From Duganella flavida (GTDB lineage Bacteria > Pseudomonadota > Gammaproteobacteria > Burkholderiales > Burkholderiaceae_D): a stretch of DNA of 64,000 bases. The stretch spans positions 310,001-374,000 of the forward strand of contig NZ_WWCN01000003.1 in NCBI RefSeq assembly GCF_009857445.1. The letters run 5' to 3'. This document shows positions 32,315 to 40,763 of the stretch, piece after piece. Position 1 is the first letter of the stretch; every line of letters starts with the position of its first letter. Below the pieces are notes generated by a model. That model was not told the origin of the DNA. It saw nothing but the letters and a program-made list of their open reading frames with translations, and did no database searches. The translations under genes and the position numbers were made by a program.

Positions 32315-34285
32315 ATGACTCTGCTAGCCCACCAGCTTGAACTGCTGTCGCCCGCCAAAACCGCCGAAATTGGCCGTGAAGCCATCTTGCACGGCGCCGA
32401 CGCCGTCTACATCGGCGGCCCGGCGTTCGGTGCGCGCCACAACGCCAGCAATTCGATCGAGGAAATCTCCAGCCTGGTGGAGTTCGCGCACCGCTACCGT
32501 TCACGCATTTTCGTCACCATCAACACCATCTTGCACGATGCTGAACTGGAAGCGGCGCGCAAACAGATCTGGCAGCTGTACGAGGCCGGCGTTGATGCGC
32601 TGATTATTCAGGACATGGGCTTGCTCGAAATGGACTTGCCGCCGATCCAGCTGCACGCCAGCACCCAGTGCGACATCCGCACGGTGGAAAAGGCCAAGTT
32701 CCTCGGCAACGTCGGCTTCTCGCAGCTGGTGCTGGCGCGTGAACTGACCATCGAACAGATCAAGAAAATCCGCGCCGACGTTGAGACCCCGCTGGAATAC
32801 TTCATCCACGGCGCGCTGTGCGTGGCGTATTCGGGCCAGTGCTACATCTCGCACGCCGACACCGGCCGCAGCGCCAACCGCGGCGACTGCTCGCAAGCCT
32901 GCCGCTTGCCGTACACCCTGAGCGACAGCAAAGGCGGCGTGGTGGCGTATGAAAAACACCTGCTGTCGATGAAGGACAACGACCAGAGCGCCAACCTGGA
33001 AGCACTGGTCGATGCCGGCATCCGCTCGTTCAAGATCGAGGGCCGCTACAAGGACATGGGCTATGTGAAGAACATCACCGCCCACTATCGCCTGCTGCTG
33101 GACGAGATCATGGAGCGCCGTACCGAGTTCTCGCGCGCCGCCAGCGGCCGCACCAGCATCCTGTTCACGCCAGACGTGGACAAGACCTTCCACCGCGGCC
33201 ACACCGATTACTTTGCCAACGGCCGCCTGGACGACATCGGCGCCTTCGACAGCCCGAAATACGTAGGCGTGGAACTGGGCACGGTCACCCGCATGGCGAC
33301 CGACCATATCGATCTGCACACCAATGCCGCGATGGCCAACGGCGACGGCCTCAACTACCTGTTCAAGCGCGAGACCTTCGGTATCCAGGCCAACACGGTG
33401 AAAAAGCTGGGCGAGGATGAAGAAGGCCAGCAATGGCGCGTATTCCCGAACGAAGCCATCAGCGCCCTCACCGGCCTGCGGGTCGGTATGACCATCATGC
33501 GCAATCGCGACCATCACTGGGAAGGCGCGCTGAACAAGAAGTCATCCGAACGCAAAGTCGGCCTGCACCTGACCCTGAGCGAACACAATGATGGCCTGCG
33601 CCTGTCCCTGTGCGACGAAGACGGCCTCACCAGCGAAACCGACGCCGCCATCGCCTTCCAGCCGGCGCAGCAAGCCGAGCAGGCAGACGCCTCGCTGCGT
33701 GCCAGCCTGGCCAAGCTGGGCGCCACCATGTTTATTGCGGACAGCGTGGAATTGAATCTGTCCAAGCCGTGGTTCGTGCCGTCGGCCGCCATCAACGCGC
33801 TGCGCCGCGACGCCATCGAGGCGCATGAGGCAGTGCGTCTGGCCGCGTGGGACCGTCCTGAACGCAAGGCACCTGCCGAGCCGCCAGCAGAGTTCCCGGA
33901 CACCCAGCTCAGCTACCTGGCCAACGTTTACAACGAAAAAGCGCGCGCCTTCTATCACAAGCACGGCGTGCAGCTGATCGCCGCCGCTTACGAGTCGCAC
34001 GAGGAAGCCGGCGAAGTGCCGCTGATGATCACCAAGCACTGCCTGCGCTTCTCGTTCAATCTGTGCCCGAAACAGGCCAAGGGAGTACAAGGCGTGCAAG
34101 GCCAGGTCCGCGCGGAACCGATGACGCTGGTTAGCGGCGACGAAACCTACACCCTGCGCTTCGACTGCAAACCGTGCGAAATGCACGTGGTCGGCGCCAT
34201 GAAACCGGGTATTTTGAAGTCGGCGCCACCGTCGAATATTCCGTACAGCCCGCTCACCTTCCACCGCCAGCGCCCACGCGCTTGA
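32315..34285 (+). CDS. rlhA: RlhA, U32-family 23S rRNA hydroxylation protein
   Basis: A 656-aa member of the U32 'peptidase' family, long form. The N-terminal barrel starts L-E-L-L-S-P-A-K-T-A-E-I-G-R-E-A-I-L-H-G-A-D-A-V-Y-I-G, and the conserved Cys cluster is present in H-G-A-L-C-V-A-Y-S-G-Q-C-Y and D-C-S-Q-A-C-R-L-P-Y. A further Cys pair is seen near the C-terminus (F-D-C-K-P-C-E-M). Length and organisation match E. coli YdcP/RlhA, which is needed for 5-hydroxycytidine at 23S position 2501 together with prephenate-derived chemistry. The paralogue TrhP/YegQ is shorter, so RlhA is favoured. Confidence 0.82.
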   Translation: MTLLAHQLELLSPAKTAEIGREAILHGADAVYIGGPAFGARHNASNSIEEISSLVEFAHRYRSRIFVTINTILHDAELEAARKQIWQLYEAGVDALIIQDMGLLEMDLPPIQLHASTQCDIRTVEKAKFLGNVGFSQLVLARELTIEQIKKIRADVETPLEYFIHGALCVAYSGQCYISHADTGRSANRGDCSQACRLPYTLSDSKGGVVAYEKHLLSMKDNDQSANLEALVDAGIRSFKIEGRYKDMGYVKNITAHYRLLLDEIMERRTEFSRAASGRTSILFTPDVDKTFHRGHTDYFANGRLDDIGAFDSPKYVGVELGTVTRMATDHIDLHTNAAMANGDGLNYLFKRETFGIQANTVKKLGEDEEGQQWRVFPNEAISALTGLRVGMTIMRNRDHHWEGALNKKSSERKVGLHLTLSEHNDGLRLSLCDEDGLTSETDAAIAFQPAQQAEQADASLRASLAKLGATMFIADSVELNLSKPWFVPSAAINALRRDAIEAHEAVRLAAWDRPERKAPAEPPAEFPDTQLSYLANVYNEKARAFYHKHGVQLIAAAYESHEEAGEVPLMITKHCLRFSFNLCPKQAKGVQGVQGQVRAEPMTLVSGDETYTLRFDCKPCEMHVVGAMKPGILKSAPPSNIPYSPLTFHRQRPRA

Positions 34286-34299
34286 GTAATTTTCATGTA

Positions 34300-34322
34300 G
34301 CGCCCGATCCTGTATCGGGCGC
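34300..34322 (+). terminator. hairpin after rlhA
   Basis: GCGCCCGAT and ATCGGGCGC pair perfectly around CCTGT. No T-tract follows, so termination may be weak or Rho-assisted. Confidence 0.5.
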
Positions 34323-34376
34323 GTTCATGCTAATTAATGTTAATTCTTGTTAGTTGCGCACGATTGCCCAACTGGC

Positions 34377-34405
34377 TTGACAGGTAATACAACACAATAT
34401 ATCTT
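34377..34405 (+). promoter_or_regulatory. sigma-70-type promoter of the di-haem oxidoreductase gene
   Basis: TTGACA at 34377-34382, a 17-nt spacer and TATCTT at 34400-34405. A TATATC shift by two bases is also possible. Confidence 0.6.
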
Positions 34406-34452
34406 CATGGACGTTGCCATGCGGCAATCCAGCCACGAGCCAAGGAGATAGC

Positions 34453-37400
34453 ATGAAGAATCGTCCTGATCGACAGCGATCAATGGAAACGTTTCACCGA
34501 ATAAGCACCACAGGGCTGCCAATCGCCCTGAGTCTGTTGCTTGCCGCCTGTGGCGGCGGCAGCGATACCACCCAGCCGGCCGAACAACGTGCGGCCAGCG
34601 CCATGAAGCTGTCCAACCTGATCGCGTCGGGCGTGTCGTCGAGCGAGCCGGAGGTGGCGCTGACGCCGGTAGCCGCCACGTCCAGCGGTTCCGAACGCGG
34701 CGATTTGTCGGCCGCTGCCGCAATCGATCACAACCCAGCCACACGCTGGGGCAGCCTGTTCAGCGACGATCAATACCTGACGCTGGATTTCGGCGTGTCC
34801 AAGCCGATCAACCGGGTCCATATCGAGTGGGAGAACGCCCACGCCATCCAATACCTGCTGCAGGTTTCCGATGACAACGCCAGCTGGACCACGATCAAGA
34901 CCGTGGACAACAGCTTGGGCGGCATCGAGGACTGGAGCGGTCTCGGCGCGCAAGGGCGCTACCTGCGCATGAAGGGCGTCAAGCGTTCGACTGGCTACGG
35001 TTATTCGATCTTCGAGATCCAGGCCTATTCCGGCGGCTCGACCGGCAGCACCGATCCAACCCAGCCGACCCCGCCAACCTCGCCAACCTCGCCGGATCCA
35101 GTGCCGGTCGATACCAGCAAACCGGGCGTGTCGCTCAAGCCGATCGCCGCAACGTCTTCGCCGGTGGAAAATCCCGGCAACTCGGCCGCCAACGCCATCG
35201 ACGGCAAGACCAGCACACGCTGGGCCAGCGCCTTCGACGACGGCGCCTGGATCCAGTTCGACTTCGGCGTGAAGACGCAAGTCGGCTACATGAAGCTGCT
35301 GTGGGAGAACGCTTACGCCAAACAGTACAACCTGCTGGTGTCGGACGATGGCAACAACTGGACGCAAATCCGCAACGTCGGCAATGGCCAGGGCGGCACC
35401 GAAGAGTTCTTCAACCTCGGCGTGAACTCGCGCTACATCCGCTTGCAAGGCGTGGCGCGCGCGACGCAGTACGGCTACTCGCTGTTCGAGGTCGAATTCA
35501 AAACGCCGGGCAGCGATAACACGCTGGGCTCGTCGACCACGTCGGCGTTCAAATTCCCTGCCAGCGGTGCGGGCTGGGCGCCCTTGCCTGCTTCCGATGC
35601 GATCGAGTCGCTGCAATTCACGCTCGCCGACGGCACGCTGGTCACCCGCTTCGGCGCGCGCGGCCTCGCACGCCACGGCCGTGAGCGCGGCGAAGAGTGG
35701 AATGAAATCGGCTACGGCCCTAATGAAACCGTGGATCCGGCCACCGGCCTCCCGGTCGATAAAGGCCCGGGCAATTACCTGACCTTTGTGCCGCAGTACT
35801 TCAAGAACCGCACCTGGGGCATGGAGATCATCGACAACAGCAAGGTGGCCGGCGTGACCAAGCCGCAGCTGATCGTCAACCAGTACACCACGGTCGATTT
35901 CCTGCAAGGCGGCGTGGCCTTCTTCCGCGCCATCGACCGGCCGGGCGTGACCGGCTACGGCTGGATGGCGCCGGGGCAGCTGGTGGACGACAGCGTCAAG
36001 GTCTGCAAACCGATCGCCTACCCGGCCAACAACAAGCTGGCCAGCGTGAACGGCATCAATGGCGCGTGTACCTTGCAGGTCAAGGAATATCCGGGCATGA
36101 CGGCGCTGGACGCCAACGGCTTCCCTATCGCCGGCAAGGATATCAAGGCGCGTCCGCTGGTACAGGGCGATGTGATCGAAGTGTCGCCGTCGATGTTCTC
36201 GACTACCGACTCAATGCTGTCCAAGGGCGACAACGGCGGCATTCGCTACTACTCGTATGAGTGGGTGTACGTGGTCGGCCAGGGCCTGAAGCCATGGTAC
36301 GGCGTGCAGCCGCGTTTGAACTCGGTGCCGCTGCCGGCGGAGACGCTGTCCGGCGGTCTCGGTTCAGTGGGCTACAACTACTCGGACAACGCGCTGTTCA
36401 TGTTCCAGCAGCCGCAAACCAATATCGGCATGCAGAATATGCAGCGCTTTGTTGAAGGCCGCCGCTTGTTCCACACCAGCTTCACCACCGGTGAACACAA
36501 CGAACCGGGTAATGACCGTTACGATGCGGCGGTGGGACTGCAAGGTCCGCACTTCAACCAGTCGTCGTGCTTTGCCTGCCACGTGAACAATGGCCGCAGT
36601 GTGGCGCCGGCTGCGCTCAACCAGCGTCTCGACTCGATGTCGGTACGTGTGGCAAGCACCAATGCATCGGGCCAGCAAGTGCCGCATCCGGTGTACGGCA
36701 CCACGGTGCAGATGAATGCCGTGTCGTCCTCCGGCGCGCCGCAGAACTGGGGCACGGGTGTGCGCGTGTCGAGCTTCGAGACGTCTTCCCGCAAACTGGC
36801 CGATGGCACGGCAGTGGAGCTGCGCAAGCCAGTGCTGGCGTTTGAGGGCCCGGTGCCGGATACGGTCTCGCTGCGTGCAGCACAGCCTATCATTGGCGCG
36901 GGCCTGCTGGAAGCGGTGGCGGAAGCTGACATCCTGTCGCGCGCTACCAGCACGCCGGATGTCGATGGCGTGAAAGGTGTGGCCAACTACGTGTTTGATC
37001 CGGAAAGCGGCGCGGTGCGTTTGGGCCGCTTCGGCTGGAAGGCATCCAAGGCCACGCTGCGCCAGCAAGCTGCATCGGCACTGCTGCAGGATATGGCAGT
37101 GACGTCGCCGGTGTATCGCAACCGCTCGTGCAATACTGATCCTGCTGGTTGTGCATCGGCGGCGACACAGAAAGGTATTTCGGAAGCGGACCTGCAATCG
37201 CTGTCGCGCTATCTCGCACTGGTGGCAGTGCCGGCGCAACGCAGCTTGGCCAGCGGCTTCCCGAAAGGCGTAGCGCCTATCGATGAACTGAATGTGGATC
37301 CGGCCAAAGTATCGGCAGGCGCCAAGGTATTCCAGGGAATGCGCTGCGCGGCTTGCCACACGGCGGAAATGAAGACCGGTAACGGCCACCTGTTTGCGGA

Positions 37401-37713
37401 ACTGCGCAACCAGACCATCCGTCCTTACTCCGACCTGCTGCTGCACGATATGGGCACGGGACTGGCCGACAAGTTTGCCGAAGGCCAGGCCAAGGGCAAT
37501 ATGTGGCGTACCGCGCCGCTGTGGGGCTTGGGCTACACGGAAAAAGTGATGGGCAATGCGGCCAAAGCCGGCTACCTGCACGATGGCCGTGCGCGCAGCC
37601 TGACGGAAGCCATCATGTGGCACGATGGCGAAGCCGCCAAGTCGCGCCAGCGCTTCGAGGCTCTCTCGAAGACGGACCGCGAGGCCCTGCTGGCGTTCCT
37701 GAAATCGCTGTAA
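34453..37713 (+). CDS. lipoprotein di-haem oxidoreductase (DUF1111/DHOR) with two discoidin-like domains
   Basis: A 1086-aa exported lipoprotein; AAGGAG lies 7 nt before the start. A lipobox L-L-A-A-C-G-G-G-S is at residues about 28-36. Two homologous galactose-binding (F5/8C discoidin-like) domains follow at about 50-195 and 225-360 (each with T-R-W-(G/A)-S, L-D-F-G-V or F-D-F-G-V, R-Y-(L/I)-R and G-Y-(G/S)...F-E), joined by a Pro/Thr/Ser linker. The rest is the DUF1111 region with haem sites C-F-A-C-H (about residue 710) and C-A-A-C-H (about 970). The family is annotated as thiol or di-haem peroxidase-like oxidoreductase. The discoidin pair suggests binding to a polysaccharide. Confidence 0.85.
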   Translation: MKNRPDRQRSMETFHRISTTGLPIALSLLLAACGGGSDTTQPAEQRAASAMKLSNLIASGVSSSEPEVALTPVAATSSGSERGDLSAAAAIDHNPATRWGSLFSDDQYLTLDFGVSKPINRVHIEWENAHAIQYLLQVSDDNASWTTIKTVDNSLGGIEDWSGLGAQGRYLRMKGVKRSTGYGYSIFEIQAYSGGSTGSTDPTQPTPPTSPTSPDPVPVDTSKPGVSLKPIAATSSPVENPGNSAANAIDGKTSTRWASAFDDGAWIQFDFGVKTQVGYMKLLWENAYAKQYNLLVSDDGNNWTQIRNVGNGQGGTEEFFNLGVNSRYIRLQGVARATQYGYSLFEVEFKTPGSDNTLGSSTTSAFKFPASGAGWAPLPASDAIESLQFTLADGTLVTRFGARGLARHGRERGEEWNEIGYGPNETVDPATGLPVDKGPGNYLTFVPQYFKNRTWGMEIIDNSKVAGVTKPQLIVNQYTTVDFLQGGVAFFRAIDRPGVTGYGWMAPGQLVDDSVKVCKPIAYPANNKLASVNGINGACTLQVKEYPGMTALDANGFPIAGKDIKARPLVQGDVIEVSPSMFSTTDSMLSKGDNGGIRYYSYEWVYVVGQGLKPWYGVQPRLNSVPLPAETLSGGLGSVGYNYSDNALFMFQQPQTNIGMQNMQRFVEGRRLFHTSFTTGEHNEPGNDRYDAAVGLQGPHFNQSSCFACHVNNGRSVAPAALNQRLDSMSVRVASTNASGQQVPHPVYGTTVQMNAVSSSGAPQNWGTGVRVSSFETSSRKLADGTAVELRKPVLAFEGPVPDTVSLRAAQPIIGAGLLEAVAEADILSRATSTPDVDGVKGVANYVFDPESGAVRLGRFGWKASKATLRQQAASALLQDMAVTSPVYRNRSCNTDPAGCASAATQKGISEADLQSLSRYLALVAVPAQRSLASGFPKGVAPIDELNVDPAKVSAGAKVFQGMRCAACHTAEMKTGNGHLFAELRNQTIRPYSDLLLHDMGTGLADKFAEGQAKGNMWRTAPLWGLGYTEKVMGNAAKAGYLHDGRARSLTEAIMWHDGEAAKSRQRFEALSKTDREALLAFLKSL

Positions 37714-37732
37714 TGTAGCCTGCTGCTTTGGG

Positions 37733-37763
37733 AAAGGACGACTATTTTTTCATGTCGTCCTTT
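37733..37763 (+). terminator. terminator of the di-haem oxidoreductase gene, inside the MxKDx 3' end
   Basis: AAAGGACGAC and GTCGTCCTTT form a perfect 10-bp stem around an 11-nt T-rich loop. The second arm is at the same time the last codons of the opposite-strand MxKDx gene, whose repeated Asp-Asp-Met-Lys codons supply the sequence. Confidence 0.55.
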
Positions 37764-37969
37764 TTCATTTCATCTTTCTTCATGTCGCTCTTCATTTCGT
37801 CCTTCTTCATCTCGTCTTTTTTCATACCGTCCTTCTTCATCATCTTATCCTTGGCCATTTTGTCCTTGTGCATGGCCTCTTCCTTGGTTGGTTCCTTCTT
37901 CATGGCGTCCTGCGCGTAGGCGGACATGGACAGGCATGCGGTGATCAAAACGATGGCGATGTTTTTCAT
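37742..37969 (-). CDS. MxKDx pentapeptide-repeat protein
   Basis: A 75-aa protein with a signal peptide (MKNIAIVLITACLSMSAYA) and then a tail of M-K-K-D-E/D-x-M-K-K units. It belongs to the short exported family with MxKDx pentapeptides. The mature part is almost only Met, Lys, Asp and Glu, so it is disordered and potentially metal-binding through Met and acidic side chains. GAAGGA precedes the start. It follows the MsrP-like gene by 33 bp and is probably the last gene of the sigma-F-type operon. Confidence 0.85.
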   Translation of the reverse strand: MKNIAIVLITACLSMSAYAQDAMKKEPTKEEAMHKDKMAKDKMMKKDGMKKDEMKKDEMKSDMKKDEMKKDDMKK

Positions 37970-38002
37970 GATATTTTCCTTCGTAATAAAGAGAGAGATA
38001 GT

Positions 38003-38785
38003 TCAGCTGCCGCCGAACCAGTTATACCCCTGGTCTTCCCAGTAGCCGCCAGAGTAGGTATTGGTGACAAAAATGGCTTGCACGTGCTTGGGATTCTTGT
38101 AGCCGAGCTTAGTCGGCATGCGTAGCTTCATCGGATAGCCGTACCGCGGCGGTAGCGTCGCGCCGTCGTAAGTCAGCGCCATCAGCGTTTGCGGATGCAG
38201 CGCGGTCGCCATGTCGATGCTGGTGAAATAGTCGTCGGCACATTTGAAGCCGACATACTTCGCGCTCAGGTCAGCGCCAACGTGACGCAGGAACTGCGCA
38301 AACGGCACGCCGCCCCAATGGCCAATGGCGCTCCAGCCCTCGACACAAATGTGCCGTGTAATCTGCGATTGCTGCGGCATGGCGCGCAGCTGATCCAGGG
38401 TCCATGGCTTGCGGTCGGCGATTAGTCCGCTCAACTCCAGCCGCCAATCATCGCCATCAACCTCGCGGACTTCCTCTTCGCCGTAATAAGCGTTGAACGG
38501 GAACGGCTGCGTAATCATGCTGGCCGGGTAAGTTGGCGCCAGGCGGTTGGGATCAAACAGCAAGGCCTGAGCGCGGTCGTTCAAGCGCGAAATACTGGTG
38601 AGCGCCTGCTCGATGCTATCCTGGTCATCGGTGGCGCAGCCGGTGAGGAGACTCAGGCCGCCGAGCGTCAGGCCGCGCTGCAGGAAGGCCCGGCGCGAAG
38701 GCTGGGCGATGCGTTTCATCGCATCCTTCAGCATCAACTCACCGTCGTTGGGCAGAATGATCTCGCGTTTTTTGAATAGTTTCAT
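38003..38785 (-). CDS. molybdopterin-dependent oxidoreductase (MsrP/YedY-like)
   Basis: The start at 38785 gives 260 aa. Residues about 25-50 form a twin-arginine signal (P-S-R-R-A-F-L-Q-R-G-L-T-L-G-G-L) ending at a Cys. The mature fold is sulfite-oxidase-like, with the molybdenum-ligand Cys in R-H-I-C-V-E-G-W and the pocket segment I-G-H-W-G-G-V. It is shorter than E. coli MsrP (334 aa) but has the same core. With the cytochrome b gene 14 bp upstream it forms an MsrPQ-like pair for periplasmic reduction, possibly of oxidised methionine. The adjacent Met-rich MxKDx protein could be a substrate; that is inference. Confidence 0.82.
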   Translation of the reverse strand: MKLFKKREIILPNDGELMLKDAMKRIAQPSRRAFLQRGLTLGGLSLLTGCATDDQDSIEQALTSISRLNDRAQALLFDPNRLAPTYPASMITQPFPFNAYYGEEEVREVDGDDWRLELSGLIADRKPWTLDQLRAMPQQSQITRHICVEGWSAIGHWGGVPFAQFLRHVGADLSAKYVGFKCADDYFTSIDMATALHPQTLMALTYDGATLPPRYGYPMKLRMPTKLGYKNPKHVQAIFVTNTYSGGYWEDQGYNWFGGS

Positions 38786-38799
38786 GGCAGGTCCGATCG

Positions 38800-39435
38800 T
38801 TAATGGCCGCGCAGCATAGCCAGCAAGGTGCGCGGCACCAGGGCTACCATCACGACATGCAGGGCGATGAAGGCGCATAACGCTGTCATCGCGTAGAAGT
38901 GAACGTACCTCGCGCCCTCATAGCCGCCCAGGCACTCGCGCAGCAGCGGAAACTGCACGGACTTCCACAGCACCAGCCCTGATAACACCAGCAGCACACA
39001 ATCCAGCATGACGAACAGATAGGCCAGGCGCTGGACGCTGTTGTAATGCCGCGGGTCGGCGTGCGACAGCTTGCCCTTCAGCGCTGCGCCCACGTCATGC
39101 AGCAGCTGCTGTGGCGAGATCGGGAAAAACTGCCGGCGCAAGCGTCCCGAGAACAGGTTAATCAGCAAATACAGCGCACCGTTGAAGGCCAACAGCCACA
39201 TCGCCGCGAAGTGCCATTGCAAGGCGCCGCCCAGCCAGCCGCCTAGCGTCAAGCTGCGGGGAATGCTAAAGCCCATAAAGCCGGTCGCGTTGTAAATGCG
39301 CCAGCCGCTCGAGACCAGCAACAGCACGGCGATCGCGTTCAGCCAGTGCGTGCATCGAAGCCAGGCCGGATGAATGGTCTTTGACTTGACAGCCGTAGCC
39401 GGCATATCATTCAGCCGCAAGTTAGGGAGTTTCAT
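38800..39435 (-). CDS. cytochrome b (b561/b6-like) membrane subunit
   Basis: A 211-aa membrane protein with about four helices and haem-ligand His residues in L-R-C-T-H-W-L-N, W-H-F-A-A-M-W, Y-V-H-F-Y-A and A-L-H-V-V-M. This fits di-haem cytochrome b561-type partners of periplasmic molybdoenzymes. The start at 39435 removes a 78-residue non-homologous upstream extension. It is the first gene of the operon and has a GTAACC/CGAAT promoter 37 bp upstream. Confidence 0.8.
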   Translation of the reverse strand: MKLPNLRLNDMPATAVKSKTIHPAWLRCTHWLNAIAVLLLVSSGWRIYNATGFMGFSIPRSLTLGGWLGGALQWHFAAMWLLAFNGALYLLINLFSGRLRRQFFPISPQQLLHDVGAALKGKLSHADPRHYNSVQRLAYLFVMLDCVLLVLSGLVLWKSVQFPLLRECLGGYEGARYVHFYAMTALCAFIALHVVMVALVPRTLLAMLRGH

Positions 39436-39471
39436 TGTGCATCGCCTGTTTGTGAGGGGCAGTGACAGGTA

Positions 39472-39498
39472 ATTCGCTGCAATCGATGAAGAGGTTAC
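39472..39498 (-). promoter_or_regulatory. ECF (sigma-F-type) promoter for the cytochrome b - MsrP - MxKDx operon
   Basis: On the minus strand GTAACC (39498-39493) is followed after exactly 16 nt by CGAAT (39476-39472), 37 bp before the cytochrome b start. This matches the GTAACC-N16-CGAA form I recall for Caulobacter SigF, whose anti-sigma is the NrsF homologue encoded divergently here. The source is memory of that consensus; the bases are directly visible. Confidence 0.65.
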
Positions 39499-39545
39499 AG
39501 CGGCACGCAAAAAAAATTTAATTAAGGCTGTTACCAACGACGCCA

Positions 39546-40118
39546 ATGGAACGAATAACTGAGCATAGCCCCTTGCACCATACCGAGTTGCGGCTGCACG
39601 CACTGTTTTTGCAAGGGCTGGATGGCGACGCTGCGGCATATCGCGTTTTTTTGAAGGCGACAGCGCCATATTTGCGGGCTTTCCTGCGGCGCCGCCTGAG
39701 TGCTTGGCCGGACCAGGTGGAGGACCTGGTGCAGGAGTCGCTATTGGCGATTCATAACCAGCGCCTCAGCTACGACAGCGGATTGCCGGTGACCGCGTGG
39801 ATTTACGCGATCGCCCGCTACAAATTGATCGACTGGCTGCGGCGACACGCGCGGCAAGACGGTTTGCACCAGCCGTTGGATGATGAGGATGCGCTGTTTT
39901 CCAGCGCCGACCAAGAGGCCGGCGAGGCGCAACGGGATGTATTGAAATTATTGGCCACGCTGCCTGATAAGCAGCGCGATGCGATTATTCACACCAAACT
40001 GGATGGTTTGTCTGTGCGTGAAGCGGCCGACATATTGAACATGTCGGAAGCGGCCGTGAAGGTATCCGTGCACCGCGGCTTGAAGACGCTGGCGGCGACA
40101 TTGCGAGAAACGATATGA
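39546..40118 (+). CDS. ECF-family sigma factor (SigF-like)
   Basis: A 190-aa sigma factor with region 2 (A-P-Y-L-R-A-F-L-R-R-R ... D-L-V-Q-E-S-L-L-A-I-H, and W-I-Y-A-I-A-R-Y-K-L-I-D) and region 4 (L-P-D-K-Q-R-D-A-I-I ... S-V-R-E-A-A-D-I-L-N-M-S-E-A-A-V-K-V-S-V-H-R-G). The stop overlaps the nrsF start as ATGA, which ties it to its anti-sigma factor. It likely drives the divergent promoter at 39472-39498 in response to oxidative or metal stress, as for Caulobacter SigF. Confidence 0.9.
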   Translation: MERITEHSPLHHTELRLHALFLQGLDGDAAAYRVFLKATAPYLRAFLRRRLSAWPDQVEDLVQESLLAIHNQRLSYDSGLPVTAWIYAIARYKLIDWLRRHARQDGLHQPLDDEDALFSSADQEAGEAQRDVLKLLATLPDKQRDAIIHTKLDGLSVREAADILNMSEAAVKVSVHRGLKTLAATLRETI

Positions 40119-40762
40119 AAACAGACGACTTGATAGAGATGCTGTCCAGCGGGCCGGATGCCGGCGTCGCGGCAGGCGCCAAATCCGGAGGCGCCCTGCT
40201 ACTGCCTTTGTTGGCCGGCTTGGTAGCGAGTGCAGTCCTGATGCTGGTGCTGCTGGGCGTACGTCCGGATCTGGCGGAAGAAATGACGCAGCTCGCATTC
40301 TGGAGCAAATTGATATTTTCGCTGGCCTTGGCCGCCGCAGGATGGCTGGCCGTCAAGCGCCTGTCCGCGCCGGGTGCCCGCACCGCCGGGTTGCCATTTT
40401 TCTTGAGCATGCCGGTGTTACTGGCATGGTTCGCCGCTGCCCTGCTGCTGGTGAGTGCTGTACCTGAAGCGCGGGCAGGCATGTTCTGGGGCAGCACATG
40501 GCGCTACTGCCCCTTGCTGATTGCCTTGATCTCCATGCCCATCTTCGCCGCCACCCTGCACTTTATGCGCAACCGCGCGCCGACTCAGCTACGCACCGCT
40601 GGCGCGGCGGCAGGCTTCGCGGCCGGCGGCGCTGCTGCTGCTGTCTACTGCCTGCACTGCCCGGAATTGAGCATCGTCTTCGTCGGCTTCTGGTACTTGC
40701 TCGGAATGCTTATTCCTGCGGCAGTCGGGGCCATGATCGGACCACGCGTGCTGGCCTGGTGA
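40115..40762 (+). CDS. nrsF: NrsF (DUF1109) membrane anti-sigma factor
   Basis: A 215-aa protein with a short cytosolic N-terminus (M-K-T-D-D-L-I-E-M-L-S-S-G) and six membrane helices. Two Cys lie close together in Y-C-L-H-C-P-E, as in the NrsF family, where paired Cys sense stress and release the sigma factor. A further Cys is in W-R-Y-C-P-L-L. It is translationally coupled to the sigma gene. Confidence 0.85.
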   Translation: MKTDDLIEMLSSGPDAGVAAGAKSGGALLLPLLAGLVASAVLMLVLLGVRPDLAEEMTQLAFWSKLIFSLALAAAGWLAVKRLSAPGARTAGLPFFLSMPVLLAWFAAALLLVSAVPEARAGMFWGSTWRYCPLLIALISMPIFAATLHFMRNRAPTQLRTAGAAAGFAAGGAAAAVYCLHCPELSIVFVGFWYLLGMLIPAAVGAMIGPRVLAW

Positions 40763-40763
40763 G

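Noticed and set aside
34480..35907. 475-codon minus-strand frame inside the di-haem oxidoreductase gene
   Set aside because: Antisense of the discoidin-like domains, without motif or start signal.
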